From: Thioalkalivibrio sp. ALE14 | GTDB lineage: Bacteria; Pseudomonadota; Gammaproteobacteria; Ectothiorhodospirales; Ectothiorhodospiraceae | Assembly (NCBI RefSeq): GCF_000376845.1 | Contig: NZ_AQXY01000031.1 | Span: 1-64,000, forward strand | Direction: 5' to 3' | Length of the DNA: 64,000 nt | Shown: piece after piece, positions 16,926-25,631 of the stretch | Position numbering within the stretch: position 1 is the first letter of the stretch | Layout: every line of letters starts with the position of its first letter | Position numbers and translations under genes: made by a program | Notes under the pieces: model-generated | Told to the model about the DNA's origin: nothing | The model's input: only the letters and a program-made list of their open reading frames with translations | The model's database searches: none

Positions 16926-18052
16926 CGGACCGGCTCGTAGCGCGGCAGATCGCCGTGGCTGAGCACGAGCTGCCAGAGATTCAGTTTTCGCGCCCGGAAG
17001 GCGCCGGCACAACTCAACAGGTAATAGCGCCACATCCGGTAGAAGCGTTCGTCCAGCCCTTCGCTTTGTTTCAGGTCCGGCCAGGCGGTGACGAAATTGG
17101 CATCCCAGGCCATCAGGGTGCGGTCATAGTCCGGGCCGAAGTTGTGCCAGTCCTCCAGCACGAACACCCCCTCCTTGGCCCGGGTGAGCTGCGCCTCGGA
17201 CGGGATCACGCCACCGGGGAAGATGTATTGGGCGATCCAGCGGTCGGTGCGAACGCGGCTGACGTTGCCGCCGATGGTGTGCAGCAGCATCAGCCCGCCG
17301 GGCTTCAGGCGGGCGCGCGCGAGTTCGAAGAAGGCGCGAAAGTTCTTCGGCCCGACGTGTTCCATCAGCCCGATGCTCACGACACGATCGTATTGCCGGG
17401 ATTCCCTGGCCGCCTCGCGGTAGTCCTGCTGCCGGACATCGACGGGAAGCCCCTCGCAGAGCCCTCTCGCGTACTCCACCTGCTGGCTGCTGATGTTGTA
17501 GCTGTCCACCTCGCAGCCGTGCTCGGCGGCCAGGTACCGGGCCAGCTCGCCGAACCCGCCGCCCAGCTCGAGCACGCGCATGCCCGGCTCCAGGTGCAGC
17601 TTGCGCGCGATCAGATCCAGCTTCGCGCGCTGGGCCGCGTCCAGGGTGGCCTCGGCCCCGTCGGGGCCGTAATAGGCGCAGGTGTACTGCATGGTCCGCC
17701 CCAGCATGGCCTCGTAGAGCCGGTTCGAAAGGTCGTAGTGCTGCTCCGCGACCCGCCGCGAGCGCCCTCGACTCTGCTCATTGGCGAGCCAGCTCAGCAG
17801 CACCCGGCCGAGCACCGCGGGGGTGCGCACCTTGCCCTCCAGGCGCGCCCGGAGGATCCGGAAGAACAATTCGTCGAGCCGCTCGACGTCCCACCAGCCA
17901 TCCATATAGGCCTCGCCGGCGCCGAGCGACCCATCGGCCAGAATCCGCCGAAACAACCGCTCGTCGTGGACCTGGAGATCCCAGGGCCGCCCGCCGCCGA
18001 CCTCGATGTCCGCGCTGCGCAACAGTTCCGTGACTTGTTGTCTTGCCGACAT
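16922..18052 (-). CDS. cfa: Cyclopropane-fatty-acid synthase family methyltransferase
   Basis: The 376-residue protein follows E. coli Cfa along its length: GSLGAGEAYMDGWWDVERLD near 41-60, the conserved Cys125 in MQYTCAYYG, the SAM motif VLELGGGFGEL near 160-170, EHVGPKN and the ending CAGAFRARKLNLWQLVLS. Such enzymes add a SAM methyl carbon to the double bond of membrane phospholipid acyl chains. The overlapping downstream FAD oxidoreductase suggests that the product may be a reduced methyl branch rather than a ring. GGAG precedes the chosen ATG at 18052; further upstream codons would add non-conserved residues. Confidence 0.85.
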   Translation of the reverse strand: MSARQQVTELLRSADIEVGGGRPWDLQVHDERLFRRILADGSLGAGEAYMDGWWDVERLDELFFRILRARLEGKVRTPAVLGRVLLSWLANEQSRGRSRRVAEQHYDLSNRLYEAMLGRTMQYTCAYYGPDGAEATLDAAQRAKLDLIARKLHLEPGMRVLELGGGFGELARYLAAEHGCEVDSYNISSQQVEYARGLCEGLPVDVRQQDYREAARESRQYDRVVSIGLMEHVGPKNFRAFFELARARLKPGGLMLLHTIGGNVSRVRTDRWIAQYIFPGGVIPSEAQLTRAKEGVFVLEDWHNFGPDYDRTLMAWDANFVTAWPDLKQSEGLDERFYRMWRYYLLSCAGAFRARKLNLWQLVLSHGDLPRYEPVR

Positions 18053-18537
18053 GCTTGTGCTCCGTGCAGCAATCGGTTCGCCGGTTTGCGCCACCGGACT
18101 GAGCGAAGAGCCTGCCTCCCAACAAGAGCAAGGCAACGGCCCCTCTCAATCAAACCAAGGGTAGTGCGGAACGATCGCCACTGCGACCGTTGCCGGCTCC
18201 GGCACTGTTCATTGCCATCCAGAACCGCCCCAGTGCATTTCCGGACGCCCTGTCGAAGGACAACGCCAGGCAAGTCCCGGTGCCCCGTACACGCGCACCC
18301 GCATCGTGATTCGCCAAGGCAATCCCGAAGCGCAGCCTCCACTCGCCCTTTCCCCTGCGTCCCACTCCACTCATGGCGGCCCGACCGTGAAACCCAGGAC
18401 CGGCTCCAACCCGGACCCCACCACCCCGTCATCGCGAGGCCGCAAAGCGGCCGCGGCGATCTCCAACCGAAGCTGCACACGACAAAATGGCCCCGGATCG
18501 TTAAGGTGTTCCGGAAACGAAACCGGACCCGCATCAC
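18053..18537. other. Intergenic region with one REP-like repeat
   Basis: About 480 bases without a recognisable gene lie between cfa and the restriction-modification gene. The only structure noted is the REP-like element at 18427-18462. Confidence 0.5.
18427..18462 (-). repeat. REP-like palindromic repeat
   Basis: The sequence reads GTCATCGCGAGGCCGCAAAG then CGGCCGCGGCGATC. It is the inverted orientation of the GATTGCCGCGGCC...CGAGGC...GCAATGAC repeats at 30251, 31724 and 34560. Arms around GGCCGC pair to form a hairpin. Confidence 0.6.
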
Positions 18538-21500
18538 ATGGAAGTCACCCCGGGCAACCCGGCCCACGCCGCGTTCTTTGATCATGAAACCGCAACGCCC
18601 CTGGCCGCCCCCGAGCAGGTCGAGGCGTTCATCGAGCGCTGGCGCGATACCGGCGGCTCCGAGCGCGCCAACTATCAGCTCTTCCTCACCGAGCTGTGCA
18701 AGCTGCTGGAGCTGCCCCACCCCGACCCGGCCAGCGACGACACCGCCGACAACGCCTACGTCTTCGAACGCCGCGTCACCATCCGCAACCCGGACGGCAG
18801 CGAGAATCGCGGCTACATCGACCTCTACCGCCGCGGCTGCTTCGTGCTGGAGGCCAAGCAGACCGGCAAGGGCCTGCACACCCAGGGCTGGGACAAGGCC
18901 ATGCTCGCCGCGCAGAACCAGGCCGACCAGTACGTGCGCGCCCTGCCGGAAGACGAAGGCCGCCCGCCGTTCATCGTCGTCACCGATGTCGGCCGCAGCC
19001 TCGAGCTCTACTCCGAGTTCTCCCGCTCCGGCGGCACCTACGTCCCCTACCCGGACCCAAGCCGCCACCGCATCCGCCTGGAAGACCTGCGCGACCCCGA
19101 GATCCAACAGCGCCTGCGCCACCTGTGGCTGGTGCCCGATCAGCTCGACGCCAGCAAGCACGCCGCCCGCGTCACCCGCGAGGTCAGCGCGCGCCTGGCC
19201 GAGCTCGCCAAATCCCTGGAACAGCACGGCTTTGATGTCGAACGCGTCGCGCACTTCCTCAAGCGCTGCCTGTTCACCATGTTCAGCGAGGACGTCGAGC
19301 TCCTGCCCAAGGGCAGCTTCACCGCCCTGCTCGAGCGCCTGCAACAAAACCCCGAACACTTCCCCGACGCCATGCGCTCGCTGTGGGAGACGATGAACAC
19401 CGGCGGCTACGAAGGCCAGCTGATGCACAAGGTGCAGCGCTTCAACGGCGGCCTGTTCCAGAACATCGACCCCATCCCGCTCAACGCCGACCAGATCGGC
19501 CTGCTCATCCAGGCCGGCAAGGCCGACTGGCGCTTCGTCGAACCCGCCATCTTCGGCACCCTGCTGGAACGCGCGCTGGACCCGCGCGAACGCCACAAGC
19601 TCGGCGCCCACTACACCCCGCGCGCCTACGTGGAACGCCTGGTCATGCCCACGCTCATCGAGCCCCTGCGCGCCGAATGGAACACCGTGCAGGTCGCCGC
19701 CGAGGCCTGGCTGCAGCAGAGCAAGCCCGACAAGGCCCTGGACGAGCTGCACCGCTTCCACCACCGGCTGTGCGAAACGCGCGTGCTCGACCCCGCCTGC
19801 GGCTCCGGCAACTTCCTCTACGTGGCGCTGGAACACCTCAAGCGCCTCGAAGGCGAAGTGTTCAACCTCATCCGCGACCTGAGCGCCGGCCAGGCCACCT
19901 TCGACACCGAAGGCCTCACCGTCGACCCGCACCAGTTCCTCGGGCTGGAGATCAACCCGCGCGCCGCCGCCATCGCCGAGATCGTGCTGTGGATCGGCTA
20001 CCTGCAATGGCACTACCGCCTGCACGGCCGCCTCAGCCTGCCCGAACCCATCCTGCGCGACTTCCACAACATCGAATGCCGCGACGCGCTGATCGAATAT
20101 GACAGCCGCGAACCCATGACCGACGACCACGGCCAGCCCGTGACCATCTGGGACGGGATCAGCTACAAGAAAAGCCCCGTCACCGGCGAACTCATCCCCG
20201 ACGAGACCGCCCGCACCCCCGTCTACCACTACAGCAACCCGCGCCGCACCGAATGGCCCGAAGCCGACTACATCGTCGGCAACCCCCCGTTTATTGGAAA
20301 GAGCCGTATTCGCGAGGCTTTGGGGGATGGCTACGTCGATGCCCTGCGGAAGTGCTTCGATGGTGTCGTTCCGGATTCCGCGGATTTCGTCATGTACTGG
20401 TGGCACATCGCCGCCGAGAAAGTGCGCAAGGGCGAGGCCCGACGCTTCGGTTTCATCACCACCAACAGCCTGCGCCAAATCTTCAACCGCCGTGTGCTCG
20501 AACCGCACCTGAACGACAGCAAGACCCCCATGTCGCTCGCCTTCGCCATCCCGGACCATCCCTGGGTAGACAGCACAGATGGGGCAGCTGTCCGCATTGC
20601 CATGACCGTTGCGACCAAAGGCGATGTTCCCGGGGTATTACAGAAGGTCATCACGGAAACCGATACAGCGAGTGACGCACGCTTGATCTCGGTAGCCCCA
20701 CGCATCGGAAAAATCTTCTCAGACCTCTCCGTCGGCGCAGATGTAGCGAGCGCGATTGCGCTCTCATCAAACGCAGGAATCTCTTCCAATGGCGTCATGC
20801 TCGCCGGTTCCGGATTCTTGTTGACCACGGAGCAAGCCGAGAGCCTTGGCTATAGCACAAACCCGTCACTGCAACGCGTCATCCGCGAATACCGCAATGG
20901 TCGGGACCTGACTCAGACGCCCAGGGGGCTCAAGGTCATAGACCTGTTTGAGCTGTCGCTCGACACAGTTCGTGCCGAGTACCCCGCGGTCTATCACTGG
21001 GTCCTCGACCATGTGAAACTCGAACGCGAGCAGAATCGCGACCGAGGGTTTCGCGAGAACTGGTGGATCGCTGGCCGCCCGCGCCCTGATTGGCGCAATA
21101 TGTCGGAAGGCCTAACTAGGTTCACGGTGACCGTCGAAACCACCAAGCATAGAATCTTTCAGTTCCTAAGTTCCAATGTGCTGCCAGATCACATGTTGGT
21201 CGCCATCGCTTTAGCTGAATCGACAAAGCTAGGCGTCCTTTCTAGCCGGATTCATGTTGCTTGGACCCTGGCTAGTGGCGGCACACTTGAGGATCGTCCC
21301 CGTTACAATAAGACCCGCTGCTTCGAGACCTTCCCCTTCCCGGAACTCGACGACCACCGGGCCGCCACCATCGGCGATCTCGCCGAACGCATCGACGCCC
21401 ACCGCAAGGCGCGTCAGGCTGAACATCCGGAGCTGACCCTCACCGGCATGTACAACGTGCTGGAAAAACTGCGCGCCGAAGAACCGCTGACCGCCAAAGA

Positions 21501-22041
21501 ACGCACCATCCACGAACACGGCCTCGTCTCCCTGCTGCGCGAACTGCACGACGACCTCGACCGCGCCGTCTTCGACGCCTACAGCTGGAACGACCTCGCC
21601 GACCGCCTCGTCGGCCGCCCCGGCGCCACCACCCCGCTGCCGGACAAGCCCGCCGACCAGGCCGAAGCCGAAGAAGAACTCCTCAGCCGCCTCGTCGCAC
21701 TCAACGCCGAACGCGCCGCCGAAGAAGCCCAGGGCCACATCCGCTGGCTGCGCCCCGACTACCAGGCCCCCGAAGCCACCCAGACCACCGCCACACTGGA
21801 AGCCAAACCAGAGGCCGCCGCCGACACCCCGACCGAACCGGCCAAAAAGCCCACTTGGCCCAAATCCATGCCCGACCAGGTCGAAGCCGTCCGCCGCCTC
21901 CTCGCCATTGGCCCCCAAACTTCAGAAGCCCTGGCCAGCCACTTCAAGCGCAAACCCACAAAGTCGATCACCCAGGTCCTCGCCGCCCTCCAAATCCTCG
22001 GCCAGGCCACCACCGACAACGACCACTGGCGCCTGACATGA
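18538..22041 (+). CDS. MmeI-like single-chain restriction-modification enzyme
   Basis: The 1167-residue protein combines a nuclease and an adenine-specific DNA methyltransferase. Residues 90-110 hold a PD-(D/E)XK-like set, Asp95 and then Glu105-Ala-Lys107 (YIDLYRRGCFVLEAKQ). SAM motif DPACGSGNF is at 418-426 and catalytic NPPF at 582-585, followed by the MmeI-like YWWHIAAEKVRKG and TTNSLRQIFNRRVLE segments. A target-recognition-like region (ETTKHRIFQFLS, near 850-930) precedes a C-terminal extension. The extension has an Ala/Pro/Glu linker and a final wHTH-like segment, and makes it longer than MmeI (919 residues, from memory). Type IIL/IIG enzymes methylate one strand and cut nearby. No separate partner gene is seen. 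Confidence 0.8.
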   Translation: MEVTPGNPAHAAFFDHETATPLAAPEQVEAFIERWRDTGGSERANYQLFLTELCKLLELPHPDPASDDTADNAYVFERRVTIRNPDGSENRGYIDLYRRGCFVLEAKQTGKGLHTQGWDKAMLAAQNQADQYVRALPEDEGRPPFIVVTDVGRSLELYSEFSRSGGTYVPYPDPSRHRIRLEDLRDPEIQQRLRHLWLVPDQLDASKHAARVTREVSARLAELAKSLEQHGFDVERVAHFLKRCLFTMFSEDVELLPKGSFTALLERLQQNPEHFPDAMRSLWETMNTGGYEGQLMHKVQRFNGGLFQNIDPIPLNADQIGLLIQAGKADWRFVEPAIFGTLLERALDPRERHKLGAHYTPRAYVERLVMPTLIEPLRAEWNTVQVAAEAWLQQSKPDKALDELHRFHHRLCETRVLDPACGSGNFLYVALEHLKRLEGEVFNLIRDLSAGQATFDTEGLTVDPHQFLGLEINPRAAAIAEIVLWIGYLQWHYRLHGRLSLPEPILRDFHNIECRDALIEYDSREPMTDDHGQPVTIWDGISYKKSPVTGELIPDETARTPVYHYSNPRRTEWPEADYIVGNPPFIGKSRIREALGDGYVDALRKCFDGVVPDSADFVMYWWHIAAEKVRKGEARRFGFITTNSLRQIFNRRVLEPHLNDSKTPMSLAFAIPDHPWVDSTDGAAVRIAMTVATKGDVPGVLQKVITETDTASDARLISVAPRIGKIFSDLSVGADVASAIALSSNAGISSNGVMLAGSGFLLTTEQAESLGYSTNPSLQRVIREYRNGRDLTQTPRGLKVIDLFELSLDTVRAEYPAVYHWVLDHVKLEREQNRDRGFRENWWIAGRPRPDWRNMSEGLTRFTVTVETTKHRIFQFLSSNVLPDHMLVAIALAESTKLGVLSSRIHVAWTLASGGTLEDRPRYNKTRCFETFPFPELDDHRAATIGDLAERIDAHRKARQAEHPELTLTGMYNVLEKLRAEEPLTAKERTIHEHGLVSLLRELHDDLDRAVFDAYSWNDLADRLVGRPGATTPLPDKPADQAEAEEELLSRLVALNAERAAEEAQGHIRWLRPDYQAPEATQTTATLEAKPEAAADTPTEPAKKPTWPKSMPDQVEAVRRLLAIGPQTSEALASHFKRKPTKSITQVLAALQILGQATTDNDHWRLT

Positions 22042-22191
22042 CAAACGACCAGAAGCACCAAGGGTTCACCGCTCGACCATGGCCCCAAACCGCATCGACA
22101 GCCGCGCGAGATAACACGGTCCTAATAACCATCCCGGCGCCCCATCCGACTGATTCAACGACGCTTTCTTACGCCACGCGCCCGGATCAAT

Positions 22192-22255
22192 ATCCAACTA
22201 AACACGCGCGCACGTTCATCCAATATCCGTGCGCGCCATCCAATCACTGTTGGGC
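22192..22255 (+). other. attC-like recombination site 1
   Basis: ATCCAAC at 22192-22198 and core GTTGGGC at 22249-22255 fit the RYYYAAC/GTTRRRY consensus. Between them GCGCGCACG (22206-22214) and CGTGCGCGC (22228-22236) form a perfect 9-base-pair stem. Length is 64 bases, within the attC range. Confidence 0.55.
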
Positions 22256-22268
22256 ATTAGGAGACCTC

Positions 22269-22892
22269 ATGCTTCCGACCGATGAAGACATCCAGCGACT
22301 GAGCGCGTCGGGTGATCCATTTAAGTACGCAGTTGTAGGTTTCTCCGCCATCGAGCTTGCGCTGGAAAAGTTGATCTCCAACGCCTTGCCTGCGGCTCAC
22401 CGCGTCGAGCTCAGGAAATTGTCTGTCGGCCTAAAGGTCGACCTGGCAATCGCCCTTGGGCTACTTACCGTGGAGTCCAAAGGGCTACTACTGAAGCTCA
22501 ACAAGATCCGGAACTTCTATGCTCATGAGTTTAGGTCCGATGTCGAGCCGTGCACTGCAGCGGAACTGAAAAGCTGTTTCGGGCCAAGCCACCGAACGCT
22601 CGCCGACGAACATCTCGCCGGAGCTGCTACGTTTACCGAAACCCTCCGCGTCGGATTCGTGTCCACGTACTATGAACTCATCGGGCGGATCCGATGGGTA
22701 CAGGACAGAAAGGCAAAGCGCGAGGAAGCCGTTTTGCATGCTGAGGCTGTCCTCGCGGCAACCGAGCCCCGGCAACCGGACTCCGAGCATTTTCGTACAG
22801 AGTTAAATAGCCTCAGCCAGAAGATCGAGAAGAAGAAGCAGGAGCTTCGAGTGGCGAGGGAGAAGACGCACTTGGGGGAGAGCAAGGAGTAG
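22269..22892 (+). CDS. HEPN-like cassette protein of unknown function
   Basis: The 207-residue acidic-start protein carries NKIRNFYAHEF near residues 78-88. This contains R-x4-H, the catalytic motif of HEPN RNases, and resembles DUF4145/MltR-like helical bundles. The C-terminus is a charged coiled-coil (SLSQKIEKKKQELRVAREK). The ATG at 22269 is chosen because AGGAGA lies five bases upstream and it sits 14 bases after the attC core, as in integron cassettes; the frame is open further upstream but crosses the attC site. Possible role as a stress or defence ribonuclease is inference. Confidence 0.6.
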   Translation: MLPTDEDIQRLSASGDPFKYAVVGFSAIELALEKLISNALPAAHRVELRKLSVGLKVDLAIALGLLTVESKGLLLKLNKIRNFYAHEFRSDVEPCTAAELKSCFGPSHRTLADEHLAGAATFTETLRVGFVSTYYELIGRIRWVQDRKAKREEAVLHAEAVLAATEPRQPDSEHFRTELNSLSQKIEKKKQELRVAREKTHLGESKE

Positions 22893-22910
22893 CTGTGGCA
22901 AAAAGGAAGA

Positions 22911-22989
22911 GCCCAACCATGAGCTGGACCCGACCGGGTAAAGCCGCCTGTCGGCGTCTTCACCCGGTGGCTCAACTCTAGCGTTAAGC
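22911..22989 (+). other. attC-like recombination site 2
   Basis: The site runs from GCCCAAC (22911) to GTTAAGC (22983). Inner pairings are nested: TGAGC with GCTCA, ACCGGGT with ACCCGGT (perfect 7 base pairs), and GCCG with CGGC. The right side GGCTCAACTCTAGCGTTAAG matches the layout of known attC sites (GGCTTAACTC then AGCGTTAG). It lies between the two cassette genes. Confidence 0.7.
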
Positions 22990-23006
22990 GGGAGCACGCC
23001 ACAGTC

Positions 23007-23984
23007 ATGATGGATAATCCGCAAGAAGGAGATATGGAAGGCGAAACCAGTCAACCTAGGTTCTGCGAAGTTTGCGGCTTATCGTTAGTAATGCTCGACA
23101 CATGGTGTACGAGTCGTAATTGCGATAATTGTGGCAAGGAGGTCTTTTTTGTAAGACGCGGCGAAGATGGAGGAATCCGCGTAGAAAAAGGCGAAAAATT
23201 CCACGTTCCGCAACTTACGCTGTCTCTTGACCCGGCTACTGGCGGCGAGTTCACGCGCGCCGGTCTAGAAGGATTCATTAAACAGCTTTTCTTAGGCCAA
23301 AAGATCGAAGGTAAAGAAAAGCTAATTGAACGCTTTAAAGAGCTTGAAGAACGCATTGATGCCGAGTTAAGGGGCCTGGATTGTATTAGCCACTGTGATC
23401 TAGAAAGTGAGGCTGACGTAGAAGAAGCCGCAGGGATTCTGGAAAAACAAGGCTTGAATGAATATCGGTTCAATCTCTTCCGTTCATGCCTATTAAGGCG
23501 GTGCTATACGGCAATCGAAGAAGAGGATGCTCTTGATGCCGTGTATGCCGCGTATCAGGCCGACATTTTTAAGGAGTATTCTCTGTTAGAACACCGCCAC
23601 CTTAAAGAAATTATTTGGCTGGGTTACGGCTGTTACGTCGATCTCGTGAAGAACGAGGGGATGACCGAGCATGCCGCAAAAGAGAAAAAATTAATCAGAG
23701 GCGCCACAAAGAAAATCCGAAGCGTTGACTCCGAACTCCTCTATGCGTTGGCAAAGGATGGCGGCGAAATTGCGCCTCGACTCACCGTATCCGGACTTTC
23801 TGAGGCCACACTCAAGGCTTTGGTAGACCATGAGCTTGAGAGGCGCGAGCAAGACCGGCAAGTACTCCTGGCAAAGGAGGAAATGAAGATCAAAAGAGCC
23901 GCAAACTCTATAAAGCTCTGGGGGTTCTTGTTCACTCTAGCCAATGGATTGATTCTGGTTTTATACAAAGACTGGATCGGCTAG
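23007..23984 (+). CDS. Zinc-ribbon protein with C-terminal membrane segment
   Basis: The 325-residue product has a zinc-ribbon-like N-terminus with CEVC near residues 20-23 and CDNC near 39-42. A central helical, Glu/Lys-rich region follows, with RCYTAIEEEDALDAVYAAYQ near 170, and one hydrophobic segment at the C-terminus (LWGFLFTLANGLILVLY, about 302-318) suggests tail anchoring. I recognise no family. It is more AT-rich than the flanking genes. It is the second of two attC-bordered cassettes. Two in-frame starts are possible: ATG at 23007 or ATG at 23034, which has AAGGAG immediately before it but at unusually short spacing. Confidence 0.6.
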   Translation: MMDNPQEGDMEGETSQPRFCEVCGLSLVMLDTWCTSRNCDNCGKEVFFVRRGEDGGIRVEKGEKFHVPQLTLSLDPATGGEFTRAGLEGFIKQLFLGQKIEGKEKLIERFKELEERIDAELRGLDCISHCDLESEADVEEAAGILEKQGLNEYRFNLFRSCLLRRCYTAIEEEDALDAVYAAYQADIFKEYSLLEHRHLKEIIWLGYGCYVDLVKNEGMTEHAAKEKKLIRGATKKIRSVDSELLYALAKDGGEIAPRLTVSGLSEATLKALVDHELERREQDRQVLLAKEEMKIKRAANSIKLWGFLFTLANGLILVLYKDWIG

Positions 23985-24341
23985 AGAGGTGGGCGCCATA
24001 AGGAGTCGCTTAACGCATTACATGACCAAACATGACGGGGTCGGACCACGGTAACCCGCTGTAGAAACGGAAAAACGGGGACAGATTTATTTTTCCGCGT
24101 CCAAAACGTCATCCCGGCCGGAGCGAGGCGGAGAATCGAGATCGCTGACGCTAACGCCTACCCCGCCGGCCGAAACTAAGAAAAAGAGGACACCCATCTT
24201 CTTCCAGGCGCCCTCGCCGTTTGGACCGACCTGAGCTGTTGAAGTCTTGGTCTCCGGGGTCAGACCTTGCTTTTTCCCTCGGTCAGCTAAGGAGGCAAGA
24301 AGCAAGGTCTGACCCTCTACCACCTCTCTACCACCTTCCGA
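23985..24341. repeat. Repeat-filled intergenic region
   Basis: Contents in order: the first box of a third attC-like site (24008-24014); a repeat ACGGGGTCGGACCACG at 24034-24064 shared with 26726; GGGGACAGATTTATTTTTCC near 24074; a GTCATCCCGGCCGGAGCG block at about 24110; a GAGGACACCCATCTTCTTCC block at 24186; and the inverted repeat at 24259-24313. No gene is apparent. Confidence 0.6.
24259..24313. repeat. Inverted repeat, GTCAGACCTTGC family
   Basis: GTCAGACCTTGCT and AGCAAGGTCTGAC are perfect 13-base arms enclosing a 29-base loop. The copy at 26573 has C/G in place of the inner T/A pair, so pairing is preserved by a double change. Confidence 0.7.
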
Positions 24342-25004
24342 TCAGCGCTTCGGCTCGACCAGGCCCGGGTCGTCCTCGACCGGACGATTCACTCGGCTCG
24401 AAACGGCGTAATAGCGCAACGTGTCCGGCGGAAAGCGGCGAGTCTTGGCCCGGATGTCGTCACGCTCGGACAGTCCTGGATCGAGCCAGTCCCACCGACA
24501 CTGTGCGTCGAGTATCAGCGGTTGGCGGTCATGGATATGTGCAAGTTGATCGTTGGCGGGTTCAGTGATGATTGCGCAGCAGGCACCCCCATCGACCATG
24601 GGTTCCCAGATACCCGCCATCATCAGGATGTCCTGCGCTGCGTCCTCGGTCAGGGTGATGTAGTGCGGCTGCTTGCCCTGTTCGGTCTTGCGCCATTCGT
24701 ACCAACCGTCGGCCAGCACGATACAGCGCCGGTGCGCAAACGCTGATCGAAAATACCGACTGGTGGCGACCGTCTCGGCCCGAGCGTTGATCGGTCGCGG
24801 CCCGTCCTCGACGCGCCTCGGCCGAAAGCCCCAGAACATCGGCTGGAAGGCCGCTGGCGCATCCTCGCCGGCCCGGAACGCTTCCAGATGGGTGCCGGGG
24901 GCAACGTTGTACCTGGGTACGTCGAACCCCTCGTCGACGGGGACCTGGAAGTACCGCATGGCGAGTTCGCTGGTCGCGCTATAGCGCGTCATCCGTCCGC
25001 ACAT
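24342..25004 (-). CDS. SRAP/YedK-family protein, copy 2
   Basis: The 220-residue protein begins MCGRMTRYSATSELAMRYFQVPVDEGF and retains Cys2, NVAPGTHLE, NARAETVA and RRCIVLADGWYEW, the elements used to form a thiazolidine link with abasic sites. It is closest to copy 1 at 405-1073 and more distant from copy 3 at 39316. The ATG follows a GGGAGAG ribosome-binding site and gives Cys at position 2. It stands alone, divergent from nothing and 121 bases downstream of the DUF1622 gene start side. Presence of repeats on its downstream side suggests local rearrangement. Confidence 0.9.
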   Translation of the reverse strand: MCGRMTRYSATSELAMRYFQVPVDEGFDVPRYNVAPGTHLEAFRAGEDAPAAFQPMFWGFRPRRVEDGPRPINARAETVATSRYFRSAFAHRRCIVLADGWYEWRKTEQGKQPHYITLTEDAAQDILMMAGIWEPMVDGGACCAIITEPANDQLAHIHDRQPLILDAQCRWDWLDPGLSERDDIRAKTRRFPPDTLRYYAVSSRVNRPVEDDPGLVEPKR

Positions 25005-25125
25005 GGCTTCTCTCCCTCCTGGGGTCGTGGGGGTAGCAGCATTCTCGTGTGGCCGACCTCGCGATCGCCTCCCAGTGCGGCTCCAGCATCATCACACCGG
25101 AAAATGGCCCACCGCTGCGAGTGGG

Positions 25126-25488
25126 TCAGGTCTTGCTATCGTCCTCCGACTGGTTCCACGGGAGACGGCCCTCGATCTCCAGGTGCAGGGCAAACACGAG
25201 CAGTGTGCGTATGAGAATAATCAGGGCCAGCATGAGTACGTTTTCCATGGAGTACTCGATCGCTACGGTCATGATGATGTCGGCCGCGACCAGGAACTCC
25301 AGTCCGAGAATCAGGCCGCGCACGCTGCGACGGCGATAATCGACGTAGGCCTCGTGTGTGCTCATGCGGCGCATGTTGACCAGCCAAACCACTGTTGCCA
25401 GCACGAAGCCACCTATGATCACGGCGATGCCGACTGCTTCGAGCCCTAATACCAGTGCGTTGGCGATCTGAAGAAAGACATCGTTCAT
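25126..25488 (-). CDS. DUF1622 family membrane protein
   Basis: The 120-residue protein has three hydrophobic segments, at about residues 10-37 (LVLGLEAVGIAVIIGGF), 57-72 (LILGLEFLVAADIIMT) and 80-100 (VLMLALIILIRTLLVFAL). The LEFLVAADI and the RTLL/F-x-L-E-x-E motifs fit DUF1622. Function is unknown; family members are small inner-membrane proteins. It faces the Mut7-C gene divergently across 143 bases. Confidence 0.75.
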   Translation of the reverse strand: MNDVFLQIANALVLGLEAVGIAVIIGGFVLATVVWLVNMRRMSTHEAYVDYRRRSVRGLILGLEFLVAADIIMTVAIEYSMENVLMLALIILIRTLLVFALHLEIEGRLPWNQSEDDSKT

Positions 25489-25631
25489 GTCTGCATCCTT
25501 TTCGGCTCAGCGACTTGCGGCAAGTCTACTGCCGGCGGTTGGTCGCCGCCCAATGTTGAACCGCCAGGAGTCTGTCGGGCCCGGGGGAAGAACGGGGCTG
25601 AAGCGCGCCTCTTCCGTGGGGTGGTTTCGGT

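Larger units (their letters stand above)
22192..24014 (+). mobile_element. Two integron-type gene cassettes without an integrase (CALIN-like)
   Basis: Two consecutive genes are bordered by attC-like sites. Cassette 1 begins with core GTTGGGC at 22249 and carries GCCCAAC, its exact complement, at 22911. Cassette 2 begins with GTTAAGC at 22983 and carries its exact complement GCTTAAC at 24008. Matching of each cassette's two ends is what excision as a circle predicts. Both genes read in the same direction. The third site is interrupted after its first box by repeated DNA. No IntI gene occurs in the window. Confidence 0.65.

Noticed and set aside
17794-20559. Open frame of about 921 codons antisense to the restriction-modification gene
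   Set aside because: It spans the cfa-side spacer and codes a low-complexity V/G/A/D-rich product with no recognisable motif; the sense gene has clear catalytic motifs.
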